A stretch of DNA of 64,000 nucleotides from Verrucomicrobiota bacterium. GTDB lineage: Bacteria; Verrucomicrobiota; Verrucomicrobiia; CAIQCK01. The notes under the pieces were generated by a model. It was given only the letters and a program-made list of their open reading frames with translations. It ran no database searches and was not told the origin of the DNA. The DNA is taken from the NCBI GenBank assembly GCA_016235595.1, contig JACRJX010000026.1:62001-126000 (forward strand). The letters are read 5' to 3'. The position numbers and the translations under genes are program-made. Positions within the stretch are counted from its first letter, which is position 1. Each line of letters starts with the position of its first letter. Shown here piece after piece: positions 54,542 through 63,801 of the stretch.

Positions 54542-55711
54542 TCAAACCTTGATGAAAATCTTCTTGCGATGCATCCAGCACATCATCAGCCAGATGACGA
54601 TGAAGGCGGCCAGTGCTTCGACGAAGTTGCTCCATGGCCCCGGCCCTATCCAAGCGACCAAACCGCCGACGACGCCGATGTTCTGATTGGTGGTCCAGCC
54701 CTTGACGAAGATATTCCCGATGTTGCGGAAATCGAACAGGTGCGCGGCCATATACACGGCGATCGAGTTGCTGCCAATGACTACGAGGAAAAAGGCCCAC
54801 TTCCGGAAGCCCCAAACATCGATCACCAGATAGAACAGCGCCGACAGCCCCACACCGACCGCTCCCACAAACAGCACCCACGAGCCGGTCGTGATATTCA
54901 CGACCATGGGATACCAGTGACTCCAGATGAAGCTCAGTACGAGGCACGCCAGAGCGCCGCCGAAGAGCCATGCCAGTTTGTCCCGGGAACTCATTTCGAA
55001 CTTCAGCGTTTGGCCGACCAACGCGCCCAGCAACGTGATGCAACTGGAAGCCATAGGGAGACTGAGCGTCCAGGTGAAGTTCCACTTCGCGGGCCGCAAT
55101 GAGCCGAGGACGCAGTCGTCGATGTAGCGGGGCAGATTCACATCGGGAGTGATGATGCCAGCGCCATGGCCGGGCACAGGCACCAGCATAATCAGGGCCC
55201 AGTAGCCCAGCAGCAGCGAGGCCAGGGCCACCAACTGGCCCCGGATGCTGAAGTTCAACAACAGCAGCGAGGTGACCAGATAGCCGACGGCGATCTCTTC
55301 CAGAACGTTGTTGACGAGGTAAAACTTCGACCGGTCCAGATAGAACAAGTGTCCGCCGGCGATGGTGCCCAGGAGAAACAGAATCGCCGCGCGCCGGAGG
55401 ACATGGCCGAACAATTTCCATTTGTTGTCGCCGAGGCTGAACCGTTTGCCGAACGAATAGGGCATGGCCACGCCGACTACGAAAATGAACAGCGGACGGA
55501 TCAGGTCCTTGACGGTGAACGGGTCGCCCCAGTGGGAGTATTGCATCTGGTGGAAGAGCGTCTGTCCCCATGGGTAATTGATCGCGGCAAACAGCGCGCT
55601 GAGGAACCCTGCGTGGCCAATCTCACCGCCGCCGAGCAGCAGGAACATCACGAAGCCGCGCATTGCGTCGAGCGATCCTAATCGAACAGGGACTGCATTT
55701 TCATTTGTCAT
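54542..55711 (-). CDS. Heparan-alpha-glucosaminide acetyltransferase-like (NagX/DUF5009) membrane protein
   Basis: This 389-residue protein has about 10 transmembrane helices. It begins with LGSLDAMRGFVMFLLLGGGE, the sequence seen at the start of NagX-like and HGSNAT-like acyltransferases. DLIRPLFIFVVGVAMPYSF and ILFLLGTIAGGHLFY are further family segments. HGSNAT uses acetyl-CoA to acetylate terminal glucosamine across the membrane. Bacterial NagX-like proteins probably acetylate amino sugars. ATG 55711 is chosen because GGAG lies 6 bases upstream. It lies in the operon between M20 and ThuA. Confidence 0.82.
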   Translation of the reverse strand: MTNENAVPVRLGSLDAMRGFVMFLLLGGGEIGHAGFLSALFAAINYPWGQTLFHQMQYSHWGDPFTVKDLIRPLFIFVVGVAMPYSFGKRFSLGDNKWKLFGHVLRRAAILFLLGTIAGGHLFYLDRSKFYLVNNVLEEIAVGYLVTSLLLLNFSIRGQLVALASLLLGYWALIMLVPVPGHGAGIITPDVNLPRYIDDCVLGSLRPAKWNFTWTLSLPMASSCITLLGALVGQTLKFEMSSRDKLAWLFGGALACLVLSFIWSHWYPMVVNITTGSWVLFVGAVGVGLSALFYLVIDVWGFRKWAFFLVVIGSNSIAVYMAAHLFDFRNIGNIFVKGWTTNQNIGVVGGLVAWIGPGPWSNFVEALAAFIVIWLMMCWMHRKKIFIKV

Positions 55712-55738
55712 CGTCATCTCCAGACAGGGCTCTCTGAA

Positions 55739-57292
55739 TCAGCGGTCACGCCCGCAGCGGTTTCCTGTTTTGTCATCCAGGTAAAACGCCTCCATGGCAG
55801 GCCGGTACTGCTTCATGAGTTTGTCGTAGAATTCCAGCGGCGGTTTGGCATCGGCCGGCAGGAAACACTTGTAAGGATGAGTTTTGGAATACGCGGCGAA
55901 TTCCTTTTGTATCGCCTGCAACGCGGCGGGCTTGGTGAGCAGGTCGATTGCAGAGGCTGCCATGGCTTTCGCGCCGGCATTGGCTCCCTTCCACGCGGTT
56001 GAGCCGAAACCGGATGCCACGGTGGACCAGTGATGCCCCTGCGCGCCACTGGCAATGCCGGGAAAACCAATGGTCGCGGTGGGGGCCACAAGCGTCACAT
56101 CGCCATGGTCGGAGGAGGCTCCGCCCGTAAACACGGCAGCCGGTTTGCCCATCGCACCGATCTTCACCGGCATGCCGTTGGTTGCGCCGCCCAACGCTTT
56201 CTGTAGTGCCCGGGCGAATGCGTTCTCTTGTTCGGTCCATCGTGGCATGCCGACGAGTTCGATGTTCTTCATCATCAATTCGGCGAGCGCCTTGTTGTGA
56301 TGCGACTGGTGTGCGGCGGCCAGGACACGCGCTTCGGCCAGTTCCGTTCCCGTGGCCAGCGCCGCCCCTTTCGCGCAGTTGAGGACCCGCTGATACATTT
56401 CTTCCAGTTTGTCGTCGGAGTTTCGGAGGAAATACCACACGCGCGCCCGGTCGGGGACGACGTTGGGGGCTTCGCCTCCGTCGGGAATCACGTAGTGCAT
56501 GCGGGCTGAGAAGTGCAGGTGTTCGCGGAGATAATTTGCGGCGACGTTCATGATTTCCACGGCGTCCAACGCGCTCCGTCCGTTCCATGGAGCACTGCCG
56601 CTGTGCGCGGTCTTTCCTTGGAACCTGAAGGTCACGGAGATCATCGCGGTGCCGGAAACACCGTAGGCCGTTTGGAAGCCCGATCCCGAATGATTGTTGA
56701 TCACGGCATCAACGCCTTTGAACAACCCCGCCCTGACCATATACGGGCGGCTGACGAGTATTTCCTCAGCCGGGGAGCCGAACAGCTTGATCGTGCCGGT
56801 GAGCGAGTGCTTCTCCATGGCTTTCTTCACGGCGATCGCGGCGGCGGTGGCGGCTGACGCCATGAGGTTGTGGCCGCAACCGTGACCCGGGGCGTCGGCC
56901 ACCACGGGATCGTGTTTCGTCGTGCGTCCCTTTTGCGAAAGCATCGGCAGGGCGTCGTATTCCACGAGGATGCCCACCACCGGCTTGCCCGACCCATAGG
57001 TGGCCACAAAACAAGTTGGCATGCCGGCCAGCCCTTGTTCAACTGTGAAACCGGCTTCCTTCAGCGTGCGGATCAGCAACGCGGAGGATTTGTGCTCCTG
57101 CAATCCCAACTCCGCATAGGACCAGATGGAGTCTGATATCCGGCCAAACTTCGTGACTGTTTCCGGCTGGCTCAGCCAGTCGAGCACGGTTTGTTTTTCC
57201 GGGGCGACTTGAGCCACGGCAGGGTGGGGGAGCAGGACGGACGCGATCAGGATGGCGACGAAACCGCAGAAGGCGTGCTTGGCAGTATTCAT
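55739..57292 (-). CDS. Secreted M20 family amidohydrolase
   Basis: This 517-residue protein has a signal peptide (about 1-27). It is of M20/AbgB-like type with the metal motif GHGCGHNLMASA (about 136-147) and SPAEE (about 173-177, with Glu176/177). The insert SVTFRFQGKTAHSGSAPWN is the dimerisation-domain motif of M20D amidohydrolases. Enzymes of this group cleave N-acyl amino acids or aromatic amides. ATG 57292 is preferred because GGAG lies 5 bases upstream; ATG 57310 is also possible. It follows the GH42-like gene by 28 bases. A role in N-acyl or peptide-bond cleavage is inferred. Confidence 0.88.
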   Translation of the reverse strand: MNTAKHAFCGFVAILIASVLLPHPAVAQVAPEKQTVLDWLSQPETVTKFGRISDSIWSYAELGLQEHKSSALLIRTLKEAGFTVEQGLAGMPTCFVATYGSGKPVVGILVEYDALPMLSQKGRTTKHDPVVADAPGHGCGHNLMASAATAAAIAVKKAMEKHSLTGTIKLFGSPAEEILVSRPYMVRAGLFKGVDAVINNHSGSGFQTAYGVSGTAMISVTFRFQGKTAHSGSAPWNGRSALDAVEIMNVAANYLREHLHFSARMHYVIPDGGEAPNVVPDRARVWYFLRNSDDKLEEMYQRVLNCAKGAALATGTELAEARVLAAAHQSHHNKALAELMMKNIELVGMPRWTEQENAFARALQKALGGATNGMPVKIGAMGKPAAVFTGGASSDHGDVTLVAPTATIGFPGIASGAQGHHWSTVASGFGSTAWKGANAGAKAMAASAIDLLTKPAALQAIQKEFAAYSKTHPYKCFLPADAKPPLEFYDKLMKQYRPAMEAFYLDDKTGNRCGRDR

Positions 57293-57320
57293 GGTTTCTC
57301 CATGGGACATGATGGAATCC

Positions 57321-59231
57321 TCAGTTCTCCAGCAGATACAACATGGTGCAAGGCGGCGTGAGCTTGTCCTCGAAACGGCTGGCGTTTTCGGCCACCACGC
57401 GCCCGCTGAACAACTCGGTCACGCGGCGACAGGGCTTGGGTAGGACCACCGTGCGCGGACCGCCCTGAATGGTGTGCAGGGCGATCAACCGATCATTGGC
57501 ATACAGCGGTTCCTCAACCTCGCAGTAGATGTGTGCGCCTGCTTCGCGGGCCAGCTTTCGCAGGGTGCTTGCAGGAATGTTGGGTTGAGGCGAGAAGACC
57601 GATCTCCAACCATCCATCTGCCGCGTGATGAGTTCCTTGGTCTCCCAAGGGATGCCCGTGAGAACCTTGACCTGACTGGGATCGTATTTCCCGTCGGCGA
57701 TGATGCCCGGCGCGTAACCCCAGATCACAGTCTTGCCTCCGGTGCAGACTTTCTCGCGAAGCAACGCGCGCCGTTTGGCGTCCACCACGAACAGGTTGGG
57801 CAGGAAGACAAGCTTGTAACGCGACAGATCAAGTGTTTCCAGGTCGGCGAAGGAAAAGACGTCGTAAGGTGTGCCCATTCGGAACAGTCCGTAACGCTGC
57901 TTGGACAGCAGGTCGTTGTAGAAATCGGCCCTGCCGTCGAGATAGTACATGCTCTCCGCGTCGACGAGAACGGCGACTTCAGCCACGGACTTTTCGCGCG
58001 GTCGAGCCACGCGTTCCCACAGTTTGCGCATGTGGGTGATCGAATCGAAGATGTTCTTCCCCTCGAACCAGTGGCCGAACAAGTCGAACCAATAGGTCGA
58101 GATCCCGCTGATCAGCCGCAGTGAGAACTCGCGGCGCAGCCCGGCGATGCAGGAGGCCTCGTCGGCAAAGCCGCTCTCGTGACCCGGTACGGGGCGACCC
58201 AGCAGCGACACGCTCCGCGCCGAAGGCGTGCGGTGATCCATGCTCATCAGGAACCCCTTGCCGTGGTGCTGAATCGACCCCAAGGGAACCATGAAGCCGC
58301 TGGCGCCGCCAATCTGCCGGTCTTGGTATGAGCCCGGGGAGATGAACCATTCCAGGTCGGGCGATGCGTAAACGCGGTCGAAATCCAGATGGCCTTCGTA
58401 CAGCAACCGGTTCTTGCCGTGCTCCATGATGTAGCCGTAACACAAGCCCAGTGGCGCGCGATGTTTGACCACTTCCTGCGTGGCGGCCGCGAAGTACAGG
58501 ATCGTGTCGGCGATCAAGTTGTGCGAGAACCGCCAGTAGTTGATCGCCAGCGCATCGCCCACCGGGTCGCGGAATGGGCCGTGCGAAACATGATCGCGCA
58601 CCGAGGCCGGCGGGATGTCGATCGGATCGGGCTGGCCGCGCTGTGTCATCCATTGGCGCCAAGCCTTGCAGCGGATTGTGCCTTCTTCACCCCTGTTGAA
58701 ATCCTGCCATTCGATGGTCATGCCGCAGGCCAGAAAGTAGCCGATGATCACATCCCGATGACGGGATTCGAGATGTTTCAGCACAGCCTGGAGATAGTCG
58801 CGTGTGTCGCGCCGCCACACATCGCTTGCTGCCACCCGCCCCAACTGGCTGAAACTGTCGGAGCCATTCCGTATGCGGCACCACCACGGCGGCGTGTTCA
58901 AGTCGAGGAAGAAGATGAACTTCGCCTTGGGATTCACGGCCAGCTTGTCGGCAACCTGTTTGTCGAGGCAGTCGAAATCGTACTTGCCTGGCCCGGTCCA
59001 GATCGATGGATAGGCATTGTTGTACGGCACGCCCGTCGCGCCCAGGTTGTTGGCGGGAAAAATCACCACGGTGTTCACGCCGGCATCGGCGAAGTGTCGC
59101 AGTGTTTCCGCATTGGGGGCGTAGGTGTTGAAGCCAAACCAGCGCGGCGGGTCCGCCGTCTCACCCAACGACGTTCCCAAAAGCAATCCGCATGCAACCA
59201 AGAGGACGCAACGCTTGTTCATGTTCTTCAT
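57321..59231 (-). CDS. Secreted GH42-like glycoside hydrolase, paralogue B
   Basis: This 636-residue protein has a signal peptide (about 1-25). It shares the fold and segment order of paralogue A encoded at 31825-33762: GKYDFDCLDKQVADKLAVNP, FLDLNTPPWW, ISPGSYQDRQIGGASGFMVP, and the C-terminal domain VFLPNLFVVDAKRR. Glu174 (MTIEW) matches the first catalytic position. The second position in FLMSMDHRTP has Ser330 where paralogue A has Glu in FLHEIDHRTP. Activity may be changed or lost. It lies second to third in the operon, after the D-aminoacylase fusion gene. Confidence 0.78.
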   Translation of the reverse strand: MKNMNKRCVLLVACGLLLGTSLGETADPPRWFGFNTYAPNAETLRHFADAGVNTVVIFPANNLGATGVPYNNAYPSIWTGPGKYDFDCLDKQVADKLAVNPKAKFIFFLDLNTPPWWCRIRNGSDSFSQLGRVAASDVWRRDTRDYLQAVLKHLESRHRDVIIGYFLACGMTIEWQDFNRGEEGTIRCKAWRQWMTQRGQPDPIDIPPASVRDHVSHGPFRDPVGDALAINYWRFSHNLIADTILYFAAATQEVVKHRAPLGLCYGYIMEHGKNRLLYEGHLDFDRVYASPDLEWFISPGSYQDRQIGGASGFMVPLGSIQHHGKGFLMSMDHRTPSARSVSLLGRPVPGHESGFADEASCIAGLRREFSLRLISGISTYWFDLFGHWFEGKNIFDSITHMRKLWERVARPREKSVAEVAVLVDAESMYYLDGRADFYNDLLSKQRYGLFRMGTPYDVFSFADLETLDLSRYKLVFLPNLFVVDAKRRALLREKVCTGGKTVIWGYAPGIIADGKYDPSQVKVLTGIPWETKELITRQMDGWRSVFSPQPNIPASTLRKLAREAGAHIYCEVEEPLYANDRLIALHTIQGGPRTVVLPKPCRRVTELFSGRVVAENASRFEDKLTPPCTMLYLLEN

Positions 59232-59259
59232 CTTCGATGGGTGAGTGGTGAGGTTCACC

Positions 59260-62200
59260 TCAGTTTGGCCGGCAGAATCGGATGCGGGCGTAGCGCGCGA
59301 CCGGCTTCCCGTCCATGGTGTCAGCAATGAGGAGATCCGCCGCCTCGGTGAGCCGATTGCCGGCACGGGGTGAGGCGGTAAAGAACGTGCTCGTTAGCGG
59401 ACGTTGCAGGGGAATACGGACGGAGGTCGAGATGGAACCATCCGGCTCGACGCGAACTACGTAGCTGCCGGTTTGCGCCTTGGTGGCGGGCGTGGTTCCC
59501 ACGATATTGTAGAGAATGTAGAGTGTATGGTCCGGGGTCATGTGGAACCGCGGTTGGCCGGTCGGTTGCACCGGGCCTGTGGTTTCGCCGCCGGAGAAGA
59601 GTACACGTTTCTGAAGGACCTTCCCTTCCTTCAGAACTCCGTACCAGAGTCGGCTATCCCGCTTGATGTCGGGGAAATGAATCTCGCGCAGTTTCGGATG
59701 GATGGGATTCTGTTGCCACACGACATGCACGCGGCCATCCGGCATGATCACACTATCGCCCAAGGTCAGGGTGCCTCCATCGTCCATCGTGTCAGCCACC
59801 ACTGTCCATTGTGTGAAGGGACGAGACGTGATATCGGGCGTCCAAGCGTAGTGGATCTTGCGCATGCGCCACCCCCACTTGTCCCGGCCCCAAGTCTCGG
59901 TCTTCAGCGGGTCGATCCGGTTCCAGATGTTGTAGGGCGAGGTGCCGATGTAATGTGCCTGGCGATCAACGAGAATCGCATTGGCGTAGTTCACGGGCGT
60001 GCAGGGACCGTGCCAGACGGCATACTTCGGGTCTTCTCCCTTGGGCCATGTCAGTTGTCCAGTCGTCCACTTGCCGTTCCGGTCCAGAAACGCCCACATG
60101 GAGTTTGTGTTCCCGACTTTGTTGAACAGAATGAACTCGCTGTTCTTTCCATCGGCCGCGAAAGCGCGGTAGGTGTGTTCGGTAAAGGCGGGATTGCTGT
60201 CCCAGTGCGGGACCAGATGTTTCGGTTCCTGTCCGGGATGAGTCGGGTCGAACTCCAAAAATTCCGGCCGGGCAGGCCCGCCCTTGAATGGGGAGGAAAT
60301 GCCGCCGCCTTTCTTGATGTATGGCGCTTTCTCAAAATCAGGAGGAGCAGGAACCCAAGGGGCCAACGTTGGATTGACCGACATGAGCAGCCGACCCGCG
60401 TAACTCACGCCCACCGGGCAGGGCTCGCGCGTGCGGTCCTTCTCATCGCGCTGGCACAATCGCCACCCGTCCGCGCCGCGCTCATACAAAGCCCAGCGGG
60501 CGTTGTTGAGAGGGGCACAGCCCGGCACAGTCTCGAAAGCACTGACGTAGAGTTTGTCGCCCAAACGCACGATTTGCGAACTGCCCGAACCCCAGAACAT
60601 CCCCGAACCGTTATTGGTCGCTTCATAAGGAGGTGGATGGCAGGCGACCTCATCGACCTCGACCTTCACTTCGAATGGCGCTTTGTTCTGTTCGGCTGTC
60701 CCATTCGATTTGGCGGAGCGATGACGAAGGACGCTGCCGAACAGCGTCGCGCTGGGCTTGCCGTCATCAACGGCCGTGTGTCCGGCGAGGAAGACGTAGC
60801 GTACGCCGGTGGCATACTCCTGTGGCTTTGCGAAAGTGGCTTGGTCACGGTAGGTGGATGGGTCGAACACCACGATGTCGGCGTGATAACCGGGACGAAG
60901 ATAGCCGCGCTCTGAGATGCCGAAAATGTCAGCGGGCAGGCCCGTCGCGCTTCGGATGGCGTGGGGCAACGGGATGGCCTTGTCCTGGATGGCGTAGCGG
61001 CCGATCTTTCGCGCGAAGGTGCCGAAATTGCGCGGATGGTGATGTTCATTGGGATCTACCGCGCGCGCTGCGCCGTCGGAGGCTGTGGCCACCCAAGGCA
61101 GCGCCATCGCCCAACGCACATCCTTTTCGGACATCGAGTGGCTGACGATCTGCGGGTTCTCTTGGGCCACAATCTTGAGCACGAGGTCCACCATTTCGAT
61201 TTTCTCCTGGGCGGCGATTTCCTTCAGGCTCTTGCCAACGTAATCGGGGAACTTCTTACTGGTGGCGATCACGATCTTTTCGGTGCGGCCAAGCTGATCG
61301 GCGATTACTCGTCGAACGAGCGCAGCGAACTCGGGGTTGTCTGCCATGCGTTTGCCCAACTCGTGCCGCTTGCACCACTGAATCTGGTTTTCGGGCAGTG
61401 TCCCATCCATCAGCGAGAAGGAATTGGCCGTGTAAGGGTATTGGTCAGCCGTGATCTTCAGTCCCTGCGCGCGGGCTTTCTCGATCATGGCCACGGCGTC
61501 GCGGATGCGGCCCCAGTTGGGAATCTGCATGGATTTGAAATGCGAAATATGGACTGGAGCGCCTGATTCGCGACCGATGCAGATGGCCTCCTCAACCGCC
61601 TTTAACAGATGGTCTCCTTCGTCGCGCATATGGCTGACATAGAGGCTGCCGTGGGATGCCACCACTTTGGCGAGGGCGATGAGTTCGGCGGTCTCGGCGT
61701 AAGAGCCAGGCGGGTAGATAAGCCCGGTGGACATGCCCCACGCGCCGTCACGCATGGCTTGATCGACCAGGGCCTTCATGCGCTCCAACTCCTCGGGAGT
61801 CGGCGGGCGGCGCTGGCTGCCCATGACCTTGCCACGGATCGAGCCGTGGGGAGCCAGAACCATGATGTTCACGCCGGCTCTGTTGGTCTCAACGCCCGTG
61901 AGGAACTTGTCCGCGTCTACCGGGCCGCCACCACAGTTGCCCGTGACCATCGTGGTGCAGCCTTGGATGAGGTAATTCAGGCAGGGACGAACGCCGGGCA
62001 GGTTGAGCGTTGCATCCGTGTGCGTGTGGACATCAATCAGTCCGGGGGCGATGACCAGGCCCTTGCAATGGATGGTGCGGCCGATTTTGCCCGGCGTAAT
62101 CTTGCCAACGGCCACGATCCGTCCATCGCGAACCGCCACGTCGCCGACCACCGGCTTCGCGCCCGAACCGTCATGGATCGTGCCTCCAAGAAGCAGCAAG

Positions 62201-62316
62201 TCTGCGTCCACCGGCGCGCCTTGCGCCGGCACGGCGAGTGCCGTGAGACTGATTCCCAGGACCACGTTATAGAGAAGGGCGTCTATCTTGCTAGTACGCC
62301 GAACATGATTATTCAT
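59260..62316 (-). CDS. D-aminoacylase fused to a BNR-like C-terminal region
   Basis: This 1018-residue protein has an export signal (about 12-33). Residues about 37-540 match N-acyl-D-amino acid deacylase: DVHTHTD (His97/His99), GNCGGG (Cys128), SHMRDEG (His229), HISHFKS (His256/259), and TASDGAARA (Asp414 catalytic position). After a short linker, about 545-1018 form a second region with a repeating beta-strand character (WKTGQ-like and DRQAHYIGTSPYNIWNRI) resembling BNR/neuraminidase-type propellers. The fusion is unusual. The ATG at 62314-62316 is used; an upstream TTG is possible. Action on N-acyl-D-amino acid residues is inferred. Confidence 0.85.
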   Translation of the reverse strand: MNNHVRRTSKIDALLYNVVLGISLTALAVPAQGAPVDADLLLLGGTIHDGSGAKPVVGDVAVRDGRIVAVGKITPGKIGRTIHCKGLVIAPGLIDVHTHTDATLNLPGVRPCLNYLIQGCTTMVTGNCGGGPVDADKFLTGVETNRAGVNIMVLAPHGSIRGKVMGSQRRPPTPEELERMKALVDQAMRDGAWGMSTGLIYPPGSYAETAELIALAKVVASHGSLYVSHMRDEGDHLLKAVEEAICIGRESGAPVHISHFKSMQIPNWGRIRDAVAMIEKARAQGLKITADQYPYTANSFSLMDGTLPENQIQWCKRHELGKRMADNPEFAALVRRVIADQLGRTEKIVIATSKKFPDYVGKSLKEIAAQEKIEMVDLVLKIVAQENPQIVSHSMSEKDVRWAMALPWVATASDGAARAVDPNEHHHPRNFGTFARKIGRYAIQDKAIPLPHAIRSATGLPADIFGISERGYLRPGYHADIVVFDPSTYRDQATFAKPQEYATGVRYVFLAGHTAVDDGKPSATLFGSVLRHRSAKSNGTAEQNKAPFEVKVEVDEVACHPPPYEATNNGSGMFWGSGSSQIVRLGDKLYVSAFETVPGCAPLNNARWALYERGADGWRLCQRDEKDRTREPCPVGVSYAGRLLMSVNPTLAPWVPAPPDFEKAPYIKKGGGISSPFKGGPARPEFLEFDPTHPGQEPKHLVPHWDSNPAFTEHTYRAFAADGKNSEFILFNKVGNTNSMWAFLDRNGKWTTGQLTWPKGEDPKYAVWHGPCTPVNYANAILVDRQAHYIGTSPYNIWNRIDPLKTETWGRDKWGWRMRKIHYAWTPDITSRPFTQWTVVADTMDDGGTLTLGDSVIMPDGRVHVVWQQNPIHPKLREIHFPDIKRDSRLWYGVLKEGKVLQKRVLFSGGETTGPVQPTGQPRFHMTPDHTLYILYNIVGTTPATKAQTGSYVVRVEPDGSISTSVRIPLQRPLTSTFFTASPRAGNRLTEAADLLIADTMDGKPVARYARIRFCRPN

Positions 62317-62356
62317 GGAGGTGTTTTCTGATGCCAATGGGTGAGGGGAGGGACGT

Positions 62357-63493
62357 TCAATGACCGGCGGTCTTCGCCGGTTGCTCTTTGCCGAAATAGC
62401 CGAGTTTCTTCAACGTGTCGGCGATGTGCGGATAGATGCGCATCGCGTTGCGGAAGTATATTTTCTCCAGCACGTCGAGCGGCAGCGACAGCCCGCGCAT
62501 CTTGAACTCGTCCTTGATGCCGCTGGGCAGTTCCTTGTCGGTCTCCAGAAACTCGAAATACCGCTGATACTGCGGAACCTTGTCCCGGATGTTCGGCAGT
62601 TTTTTGTCCAGCGTTGGGACGAACCACTGGCTCGCCATGTCGGTCCCGAACAGGATGCGGTCGGCGTATTCGATCATGAACTCACGCAGATTGTCGCGTC
62701 CCACGCCGTGCAGAAAGTTCGGCACGGTGGCAAGGTCCACGTTCAGGTTGGGATACGTTGTGAGCATGTAACGCAGGTAGTCCAGTTGCTCGTCCGAGAG
62801 ACAGAGCCAGAGCATGTGGGCGTTGACGATGACCAATTGCGGGTGCTTCTTCAGCACGTTTTCCCACGCGTGCTGCTGCCGCCAGAACTCCACCGGCTCG
62901 GCAAACCATTCCGTGCGTTTGCCGAACGTGCCGCAGGGGTTGGATACATGGGGCGAGGTCGCCACCATGCCGATTTGCTCCATCGCGTAGAAGGTCGGGT
63001 CGTTGGCGGGCTGGTCAATCTGAACGCCGCGCTGCCAGCCGGGATAGAACTTGAAGCCCATCACGCCGCGCTTCTGCCATTCCACGAGTTCCTGCGGCGA
63101 GAACCGCAGACCGTCCTTGATGGTGAAATCGCTGATGCAGAACTGAATGCGGCCCTGGTAACGCTTGCGCATTTCGTCCAAGTCCGGCGGCTCGGCACGG
63201 CCGAGACCGATGAACAAGGCGAGATCCGCGTGGAGTTGTTCCTGGACCGCTGTGCGCAACTCCATCACCTCGTCCAGGGTCTTCCACGCGTTGCCGATGT
63301 GCGTGTGCACATCGATCCGCGGCATGGTTTCCAGCGTGAAAGGACGTTTGGTTTTAGCAGCGCCGCTTTTCGCAACAGGATCCGCTCCGTCGGTGTTCAA
63401 AGCGCCGATCATGCCCAGGCCTGCAAGCGCGCTGACAGAAGTCGTGAGGAAATCACGTCGTGAAGTGGAACCGGTTTGGGGGAGGGTTTTCAT
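62357..63493 (-). CDS. Tat-exported amidohydrolase_2 family protein
   Basis: This 378-residue protein has a Tat signal (TSRRDFLTTSVSALAGLGMI). Residues about 55-370 form a TIM-barrel metal-dependent hydrolase with IDVHTHIGNAW (His63/His65), then LVIVNAHMLWL and ILFGTDMASQWF (Asp in a metal position). Amidohydrolase_2 members include decarboxylases and lactonases. It is the first gene of the nine-gene operon, 40 bases before the D-aminoacylase fusion. The exact substrate is not predictable. Confidence 0.85.
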   Translation of the reverse strand: MKTLPQTGSTSRRDFLTTSVSALAGLGMIGALNTDGADPVAKSGAAKTKRPFTLETMPRIDVHTHIGNAWKTLDEVMELRTAVQEQLHADLALFIGLGRAEPPDLDEMRKRYQGRIQFCISDFTIKDGLRFSPQELVEWQKRGVMGFKFYPGWQRGVQIDQPANDPTFYAMEQIGMVATSPHVSNPCGTFGKRTEWFAEPVEFWRQQHAWENVLKKHPQLVIVNAHMLWLCLSDEQLDYLRYMLTTYPNLNVDLATVPNFLHGVGRDNLREFMIEYADRILFGTDMASQWFVPTLDKKLPNIRDKVPQYQRYFEFLETDKELPSGIKDEFKMRGLSLPLDVLEKIYFRNAMRIYPHIADTLKKLGYFGKEQPAKTAGH

Positions 63494-63801
63494 CGTGGTT
63501 CTTTCTGTTGATGATCATCTCATGTTCAACGCTCTGAAGAGGCAAAGTCAATTCGTTCTCTGAACGTCTCTTGGCGTGACTACCAGCGGATAGTCCGGAA
63601 GAAGCGGCTGGTCGAGAATGCGGCACACGCTGTTCTCTCGTTGTACCTTCGACGGCTCATAGAGCCGCGTTTTCACGAAATCCACAAGAACAAATTTCCG
63701 GATTCCGCATTCGTTGTTATTGCGTGACTTGCAGGAGCAAATAGCAGCCAACAACCTGCGGCGCAGTGCGCCGGTTTCTGGCGACGAATGCCGGCCGGAG
63801 T
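63494..63801. other. Intergenic region upstream of the nine-gene operon
   Basis: This 308-base stretch separates the amidohydrolase_2 gene from the partial gene at the window edge. It should contain the operon's promoter. I see no clear terminator or RNA gene. On the minus strand a short stretch (about 63560-63740) reads as a protein-like run, but it overlaps the neighbouring gene and has no supportable start, so I do not call it a gene. Confidence 0.5.

Noticed and set aside
58389-60915. Two long plus-strand open frames opposite the GH42-like and D-aminoacylase genes
   Set aside because: Same reason: shadows of GC-rich coding sequence, no motifs or ribosome sites.
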